Assembly (NCBI GenBank): GCA_002339135.1 | Contig: DDJR01000087.1 | Span: forward strand, 1-11,328 | Length of the DNA: 11,328 nt | From: Flavobacteriales bacterium UBA2619 | Lineage (GTDB): Bacteria; Bacteroidota; Bacteroidia; Flavobacteriales_D; Sanyastnellaceae | Reading direction: 5' to 3' | In this document: positions 6,780 through 11,328 of the stretch, piece after piece | Numbering within the stretch: the first letter of the stretch is position 1 | Layout of the letters: each line of letters opens with the position of its first letter | Notes under the pieces: generated by a model | Databases searched by the model: none | Told to the model about the DNA's origin: nothing | What the model saw: only the letters and a program-made list of their open reading frames with translations | Translations under genes and position numbers: made by a program

Positions 6780-7646
6780 ATGGATACAGTAGAACTTCTG
6801 AAACGAGTCAGGCGAGTCGAAATAAAAACCCGTGGTTTGAGTGACAAAATCTTCTCTGGCGAATATGCGAGCGCTTTCAAGGGTCAAGGAATGGCATTCA
6901 GTGAGAATCGTGAATACCAGCATGGAGACGAAATGAGGTCAATAGATTGGAATGTTACCGCTCGAATGGGAACTCCATATGTAAAAGTGTTTGAGGAAGA
7001 GCGAGAACTAACTGTCTTCATCTTGGCAGACATAAGTGGATCTATCGACGGGGGGACTCGGGGAGTTAGCAAAAGAGATCGCATTACAGAATTGGCTGCT
7101 GTACTTGCCTTTAGCGCGATGGGAAACAATGACAAGGTCGGAGCGATCTTATTCTCAGACAGAATCGAGAAATTTATCCCACCAAAAAAAGGAAGATCTC
7201 ATGTCCTGAGAATCATTCGTGAGATTTTGGAGATCGAACCCGAAGGAAAAGGAACCGATATCACGAATGCATTAGACCATTTCCTCTCGGCCATGAAGAA
7301 ACGTACCGTTTCATTCCTACTCAGTGACTTTAGAAGTTCAGGATATGAAGACCTCTTGAAAAGAGCAGCAAGAAAACATGATTTCGTCGCCCTCAAAATA
7401 GAAGACCCCATTGATTTAGAAATCCCTGACGTGGGTTGGTTGCCATTGAAAGACCCCGAAAGTGGAGAAACCAAATGGATGAGAACGGGCTCGAAGAAAG
7501 AAAGATTAAAATACAAAGCGATTGAGCTTGAAAGGGCAGACAGCTTGAAACGAGCTTTTGCGCGAGCCGGAGTAGATTCAACTACGATTCGCACGGACCT
7601 TCCATATGTGAAGCCATTAATGCAATTATTTGATCGTCGTGGATAA
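6780..7646 (+). CDS. DUF58 protein with intact VWA metal site
   Basis: A 288-residue protein of the DUF58 family, nearly always found next to moxR. The family block F-x-E-x-R-E-Y-x-x-G-D at 40-50, continuing into IDWNVTARMGTPYVKVFEEE, is well conserved. It is followed by a VWA-like fold with a complete MIDAS set: D84-x-S86-x-S88 (DISGS), T159 (KGTDIT) and D183 (LLSDF). Many DUF58 proteins have a degenerate site, so metal binding looks likely here. There is no signal peptide or membrane segment, which suggests a cytoplasmic adaptor for MoxR. The ATG follows the moxR stop directly (TAAATG), and the end overlaps the probable start of the next gene, indicating translational coupling. The molecular role of DUF58 in Bat operons is not established. 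Confidence 0.94.
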   Translation: MDTVELLKRVRRVEIKTRGLSDKIFSGEYASAFKGQGMAFSENREYQHGDEMRSIDWNVTARMGTPYVKVFEEERELTVFILADISGSIDGGTRGVSKRDRITELAAVLAFSAMGNNDKVGAILFSDRIEKFIPPKKGRSHVLRIIREILEIEPEGKGTDITNALDHFLSAMKKRTVSFLLSDFRSSGYEDLLKRAARKHDFVALKIEDPIDLEIPDVGWLPLKDPESGETKWMRTGSKKERLKYKAIELERADSLKRAFARAGVDSTTIRTDLPYVKPLMQLFDRRG

Positions 7647-8631
7647 ATTGCTACATACACTCCGATTGCGATTTTGGGCACTTTTCATGTCGGGTTGTGC
7701 AGGTGTGATCAGTCTTCTGCAAGCCAGCACATGTCAGGCACAAAGCGCATTACAAACAATCCCTTCTGACTTGGAATTGTTTTCAGATACAGGAAGAATC
7801 GCTTGGGGTGAAAGAGCGACTATCACTCTTCGATTAGGCCGTGAGATCGGTGATGAAAAACCCGATTGGCCTGTTTGGAAAGACACAATACCTGGTGGTT
7901 TAGAAATTCTGTCTTTGAGTAAAATTGACACCCTACTCCCTCAAAATAATGACCCTGCTCAGTGGGATATGATTGTAGAACAATCCTGGGTTGTTACATC
8001 CTGGGACTCGGGATTTGTCTTGATTCCTGAAATAGATATTTTGGGCGAAAAATCTAACCCCGTCATGCTTCAAGTACTTCCTACTCGGATACAAGAAACT
8101 CCGGAACTGATTCCTGCTGCAGAAATAATCAAGGTTGAATGGACCGTGTTAGAAAGAATAGAAAAAGCTGCTCCTTGGATTTTAAAGGGGCTATTGATGC
8201 TCTTAGCCGCTCTGGGTGTGTTTTATGCAATGAAAAACTGGAAGAAAAAAGAAAACATTGAAATAGAAACCCCAGTAGCAATTAAGCCACCACATATTAC
8301 AGCTTTGGAAAAATTAAAAAAGCTGGAAGAAAGAAAAGGTTGGTCTAAAGGAGAGGCCAAATCATTTCATGTACAGCTAAGCGAAATCATCAGAACATAT
8401 ATTGATGCTCGATTTGCCATATCATCTCTGGAAAGTACGACTAGAGAAGCGGCGGGACAGATTGAATTGCTTGACATTTCTCAGTCTCACAAAAGCAACC
8501 TCATCCTTGCTTTAAAACTAGGCGATAAAATAAAGTTCGCAAAACACACTGCGAGGCCCGAAGACCACATGAAGACGATAGGAATCTGCATTGAATTTGT
8601 TAAACATACTATGGAATCTCCAGAATCGTGA
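7639..8631 (+). CDS. BatD-like membrane protein of the Bat operon
   Basis: A 330-residue protein with an N-terminal signal sequence (cleavage likely near C-Q-A at 32-34), a periplasmic domain of about 140 residues that looks beta-rich (ATITLRLG, SWVVTSWDSGFVLIPEI), one membrane segment at about 179-199 followed by KKK, and a cytoplasmic helical domain (about 215-325, LEKLKKLEERKGWSKGEAK, then LSEIIRTYIDARF). Proteins with this layout occupy the slot between DUF58 and batA in many Bacteroidota. The periplasmic part recalls BatD and the cytoplasmic part recalls DUF4381-type proteins, but I do not recognise a named family with certainty. The start is uncertain. GTG at 7639 (overlapping the DUF58 stop by 8 nt) gives the best signal peptide; TTG at 7630 and ATG at 7687 are alternatives. 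The stop overlaps the batA start by 4 nt (GTGA). Confidence 0.8.
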   Translation: MDKLLHTLRLRFWALFMSGCAGVISLLQASTCQAQSALQTIPSDLELFSDTGRIAWGERATITLRLGREIGDEKPDWPVWKDTIPGGLEILSLSKIDTLLPQNNDPAQWDMIVEQSWVVTSWDSGFVLIPEIDILGEKSNPVMLQVLPTRIQETPELIPAAEIIKVEWTVLERIEKAAPWILKGLLMLLAALGVFYAMKNWKKKENIEIETPVAIKPPHITALEKLKKLEERKGWSKGEAKSFHVQLSEIIRTYIDARFAISSLESTTREAAGQIELLDISQSHKSNLILALKLGDKIKFAKHTARPEDHMKTIGICIEFVKHTMESPES

Positions 8632-9698
8632 AACACATTCTCCCCATCCATCTACTCGCCCTAACAGCTGCTGGAGCGATCGCAATAAGTGCGAACAACA
8701 TCTTCCTGTGGGAACGCCCTTGGGCACTTCTTTTGATGCTGCTTGCAGTTGGCTATGCAGGATTAAGAACTGTTGGGTCAGGACGGTTTGGTACATTATT
8801 TGCCTTGGTTTCTTATGACATCAATAAAAAAGAAATCCTTCCGGACCTACTTCGCTCTTGGACTTCAGAATTACCATTTGCACTAAGAACGTTTGCAATT
8901 GCAGCACTCGCCATTGCGATCGCTCGTCCTCAATCGTCAAACAGCATCGAGGATATGACAAATGAAGGAATCGACTTGGTACTTGCGATAGACGTCTCTG
9001 CATCGATGTTAAGCATGGATTTTAAGCCAAACCGATTGGAACAAGCCAAATCAGTTGCCATAGATTTCATCAACGAAAGGCCGCACGACAGAATCGGAGT
9101 CGTGGCATATGAGGGTGAAGCATTTACGCAAGTTCCAGTCACATCGGACCACATCATTGTGAAAAATGGCGTGAGTGATTTAGAGACGGGGTTGTTGGAA
9201 GGTGGAACTGCCATCGGATTGGGTTTGGCAACATCCGTAAATAGATTGAGGAAATCTGAAGCGAAGAGTCGTGTGATTATTTTACTTACTGACGGCATAA
9301 ACAACGCCGGTGCAATAGACCCAACAGATGCTGCACAATTGGCTGAACTCAATGGGATTCGTGTATACACAATAGGTGTGGGGTCAATAGGCAAAGCTAA
9401 AAGTCCTGTCGCCATGTTAGCTGACGGTACATATCGATATGACTGGATCGATGTGAAAATCGATGAAGAGGTCCTGATGCAAATTGCACAGACTACAGGG
9501 GGGAAATACTTTAGAGCTACAAACGAAGAAAAACTGAAATCGATCTATTCGAAAATCGATGTTTTAGAAAAGACACGATTTAATGTGATGAGGTACCAAA
9601 GAAAAACAGAGGCTTACTTGCCTTTCGCTTTCATGGCACTCATTTCGCTTCTTTTAGAAAGAGCTCTTAGATTCACTGCAATTAAATCGATCTCATGA
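8628..9698 (+). CDS. batA: BatA: membrane-anchored VWA protein
   Basis: A 356-residue VWA protein with a complete MIDAS site: D122-x-S124-x-S126 (DVSAS), T194 (GGTAIG) and D222 (LLTDGINN). The sequence from 93 to 101 (ALAIAIARP) and the NRLEQAK after the first motif are typical of BatA. Membrane segments are predicted at about 4-21, 30-46 and 84-99, with one more near the C-terminus (about 330-345). The VWA domain lies between the last two and is therefore probably periplasmic. BatA is usually shorter before the MIDAS motif, and the first hydrophobic segment here appears to be extra. It starts at GTG within GTGA, overlapping the previous stop, and ends in ATGA, overlapping batB. It was named from Bacteroides aerotolerance studies, but its biochemical role is unresolved. 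Confidence 0.93.
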   Translation: MKHILPIHLLALTAAGAIAISANNIFLWERPWALLLMLLAVGYAGLRTVGSGRFGTLFALVSYDINKKEILPDLLRSWTSELPFALRTFAIAALAIAIARPQSSNSIEDMTNEGIDLVLAIDVSASMLSMDFKPNRLEQAKSVAIDFINERPHDRIGVVAYEGEAFTQVPVTSDHIIVKNGVSDLETGLLEGGTAIGLGLATSVNRLRKSEAKSRVIILLTDGINNAGAIDPTDAAQLAELNGIRVYTIGVGSIGKAKSPVAMLADGTYRYDWIDVKIDEEVLMQIAQTTGGKYFRATNEEKLKSIYSKIDVLEKTRFNVMRYQRKTEAYLPFAFMALISLLLERALRFTAIKSIS

Positions 9699-10825
9699 GT
9701 TTAACCTCGAAAAGCACAAAGTCTTATCAATACATGGTGTTGGGGGTATTTCTCGCAGAGATTATTTTTTGGGTTTTTGTGTCGGCTGCGGTATTGTTTG
9801 TGACCGAGTTCACACCCCACATCGAACTCCACAGAAAAGATTTTATCTTGTTGCTTTTCGCATTGCCTATTGCTGCAATAAGTTTTCTCATTCACCTTAA
9901 GTGGAAGATGAAATCGATTGCCAAACTAGCTGACTACAAACTCACTGAATCTACATTCCCGAGATTATCAATGCGAAGAGAGGTTTGGAGGTTTTTAATT
10001 TGGCGGTTGGCGGTTGCATTAATTATTGCAGGCATTTTAGGCCCCAAAGTAGGAAGCAAATTGCAAGAAGTAGAGACTCAGGGGTCAGACTTGGTCATTG
10101 CGATAGATGTTAGCAACAGCATGATGGCTGAAGATTTAGGAATGAATCGAATAAGTCTTGCAAAAAGAACAGTCGAAAGGATACTTGCCAAATTGGGTGG
10201 CGACAGAGTAGGCCTCGTGATTTTTGCAGGGCAAGCATATGTGCAATGCCCACTCACCTCTGACTATGGCGCTCTAAAGCTTTTCTTAAATACCATTCGT
10301 CCTGATCTGATTTCAATTCAAGGAACCGCACTTGGTGAGGCGATTGATGTAAGTGTTCTTGCATTTAAGAATTCTCCTCAGTCAAGCCGATCGATTTTAT
10401 TGATTACGGATGGCGAAAATCACGAAGACGACCCCGTTGCGGCAGCAGAAAGAGCAAGAAAAAATGGTATTTCAGTGCACATCATTGGTTTGGCAACACC
10501 GGAAGGAGCTCCAATACCTAAATTTGACAAAAGAGGTCGAAAGATGGGGTTTATCCAAGGTCCTGATGGATCACCTGTGGTGTCAAGCCTAGACGAGACT
10601 GTACTTGTAGCTACTGCCACCGCAGGGGATGGAAGCTTTACAAGGGCTCAAAAGAGTTTCGTCAACATCTCCCCCATCATTAATGCCTTAAATTCAGCAG
10701 AAAAAACGAGGACCAGCAATGTTAGATTTACAGATTACGACCACCGCTTCCAAATATTACTGTCGATCGCACTCTGTCTCATTCTCATAGAGTCATTGAT
10801 CCCGCACACTACAAAACTCAAATGA
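9695..10825 (+). CDS. batB: BatB: membrane-anchored VWA protein
   Basis: A 376-residue VWA protein, paralogous to the preceding batA product. The MIDAS residues are D138-x-S140-x-S142 (DVSNS), T211 (QGTALGEA) and D239 (ITDGENHED). The BatB-type features MMAEDLGMNRI, VIFAGQAY-CPLTSDY and the late segment EGAPIPK are present. Membrane segments are predicted at about 13-37, 50-68, 100-117 and 352-370, with the VWA domain between the last two facing the periplasm. About 45 residues containing the first segment precede the point where BatB proteins normally begin (around KDFILLLFALP). It starts in an ATGA overlap with batA and ends in an ATGA overlap with batC. Pairing of BatA and BatB in one complex is inferred from operon structure. 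Confidence 0.93.
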   Translation: MSLTSKSTKSYQYMVLGVFLAEIIFWVFVSAAVLFVTEFTPHIELHRKDFILLLFALPIAAISFLIHLKWKMKSIAKLADYKLTESTFPRLSMRREVWRFLIWRLAVALIIAGILGPKVGSKLQEVETQGSDLVIAIDVSNSMMAEDLGMNRISLAKRTVERILAKLGGDRVGLVIFAGQAYVQCPLTSDYGALKLFLNTIRPDLISIQGTALGEAIDVSVLAFKNSPQSSRSILLITDGENHEDDPVAAAERARKNGISVHIIGLATPEGAPIPKFDKRGRKMGFIQGPDGSPVVSSLDETVLVATATAGDGSFTRAQKSFVNISPIINALNSAEKTRTSNVRFTDYDHRFQILLSIALCLILIESLIPHTTKLK

Positions 10826-11328
10826 CCTCCAACTATAAAAAACAGTTCTTGGTACTATTCCTTCTTTCTCCGATGGTTGGGGTTTTAGGACAAATCCAAT
10901 CGGCTATTGAACTGAAAGAATCTCTCATCAACGGTGTGTCCCAATTCACGTCAGGGGATTTTTCAGAGGCTACAACATCTTTTAGCAACGGAAGTACACT
11001 TCAAGATTATGAGGATGTCGCAGCCTACAATTTGGGGCGGACCCTGATGGAAACTGAAGATTTAGAGGGAGCCACGTCAGCTTTCCAACAAGCGATTTCT
11101 TCATCTGAAAATCCTGAATTAAAATCGAACGCCTGGTTTAATACTGGAAACATCGCCCTCCAATCCCAGGACCCTGAAACTGCAGTAAATGCATACAAGT
11201 CAGCTCTAAGGAACTTGGCAACAAATCAAGACGCTCGACATAACTTGGCAATTGCAAACAAAATGCTTCAGCAGCAGGAGCAGCAACAAAAAGAAGACGG
11301 AGAGGACGGAGAGGAAAAAGAAGACGGA
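10822..11328 (+). CDS. batC: BatC: exported TPR protein (3' part beyond the window)
   Basis: An open frame from an ATG that overlaps the batB stop by 4 nt and runs 169 codons to the window end without a stop. It opens with a signal peptide (basic NYKK, hydrophobic core to about residue 22, likely cleavage before Gln24). TPR-like helices follow: residues 36-58, 66-97 (AAYNLGRTLMETEDLEGA) and 103-132 (NAWFNTGNIALQSQDPETAV). The phrase DARHNLAIANKML at 137-149 is a BatC hallmark. After that the protein turns into a low-complexity tail of Q, E, D, K and G, usual in BatC, which continues beyond the window. The protein is periplasmic and probably a scaffold for BatA/BatB. It is incomplete only because the window ends. 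Confidence 0.9.
   Translation, partial: MTSNYKKQFLVLFLLSPMVGVLGQIQSAIELKESLINGVSQFTSGDFSEATTSFSNGSTLQDYEDVAAYNLGRTLMETEDLEGATSAFQQAISSSENPELKSNAWFNTGNIALQSQDPETAVNAYKSALRNLATNQDARHNLAIANKMLQQQEQQQKEDGEDGEEKEDG

Noticed and set aside
7199..7681. 160-codon minus-strand frame opposite the DUF58 gene
   Set aside because: It is antisense to a conserved protein and serine/arginine-rich without domain structure, as expected of a complementary-strand artefact.
8930..9415. 161-codon minus-strand frame opposite batA
   Set aside because: It mirrors the VWA coding sequence; no start context, domain or neighbour supports expression.
11257..11328. Purine-rich low-complexity DNA at the window end
   Set aside because: It encodes the Q/E/D/K/G tail that is normal in BatC, so it is coding low complexity rather than a separate repeat element.
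6780..11328. Whole operon as a new defence or secretion system
   Set aside because: MoxR-DUF58-BatA/B/C operons are widespread in Bacteroidota and sit here beside housekeeping genes, with no nuclease, effector or mobile-element signature.

Overview
The window looks like a chromosomal core region of a Bacteroidota bacterium, most probably of the flavobacterial side. The evidence is gene content and protein style: a MoxR/DUF58/Bat operon in the order moxR - DUF58 - transmembrane protein - batA - batB - batC, a thrS-infC-rpmI-rplT operon whose proteins read like flavobacterial homologues, an infC gene that can only start at a non-AUG codon, a lack of clear Shine-Dalgarno sequences, and moderately low GC. 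No mobile element, tRNA, rRNA or CRISPR array was seen.

Layout. (1) Positions 1-1150, plus strand: the lysine-rich tail of an unidentified protein with a perfect 21-bp tandem repeat, then a lipoprotein made of about eight tetratricopeptide repeats (TPRs). (2) 1151-1326: a convergent intergenic gap with two adjacent hairpins; the second is a U-tract terminator usable in both directions. (3) 1327-5511, minus strand: an apparent six-gene operon, transcribed as MazG-like NTP pyrophosphohydrolase, DUF4442 hotdog protein, thrS, infC, rpmI, rplT. (4) 5512-5714: a divergent intergenic region that must hold the promoters of both large operons. (5) 5715-11328, plus strand: the MoxR-Bat operon, cut by the window end inside batC.

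How the genes work together. The minus-strand operon supplies translation components (threonyl-tRNA synthetase, IF3, L35, L20), preceded by two small enzymes of uncertain substrate. The plus-strand operon encodes a MoxR AAA+ ATPase, three proteins with intact MIDAS metal-binding motifs (DUF58, BatA, BatB), a membrane-anchored BatD-like protein and the periplasmic TPR protein BatC. All five gene junctions abut or overlap, so the products are probably made in fixed ratio and act as one envelope-associated machine. MoxR ATPases are known to act with VWA partners (RavA-ViaA, CbbQ-CbbO, NorQ-NorD), but the Bat assembly has no settled client.

The points most worth following are the non-AUG infC start, the extra N-terminal membrane segments in BatA and BatB, the two-sided BatD-like protein, and a candidate regulatory hairpin in front of rplT. 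I found no clearly undescribed system.
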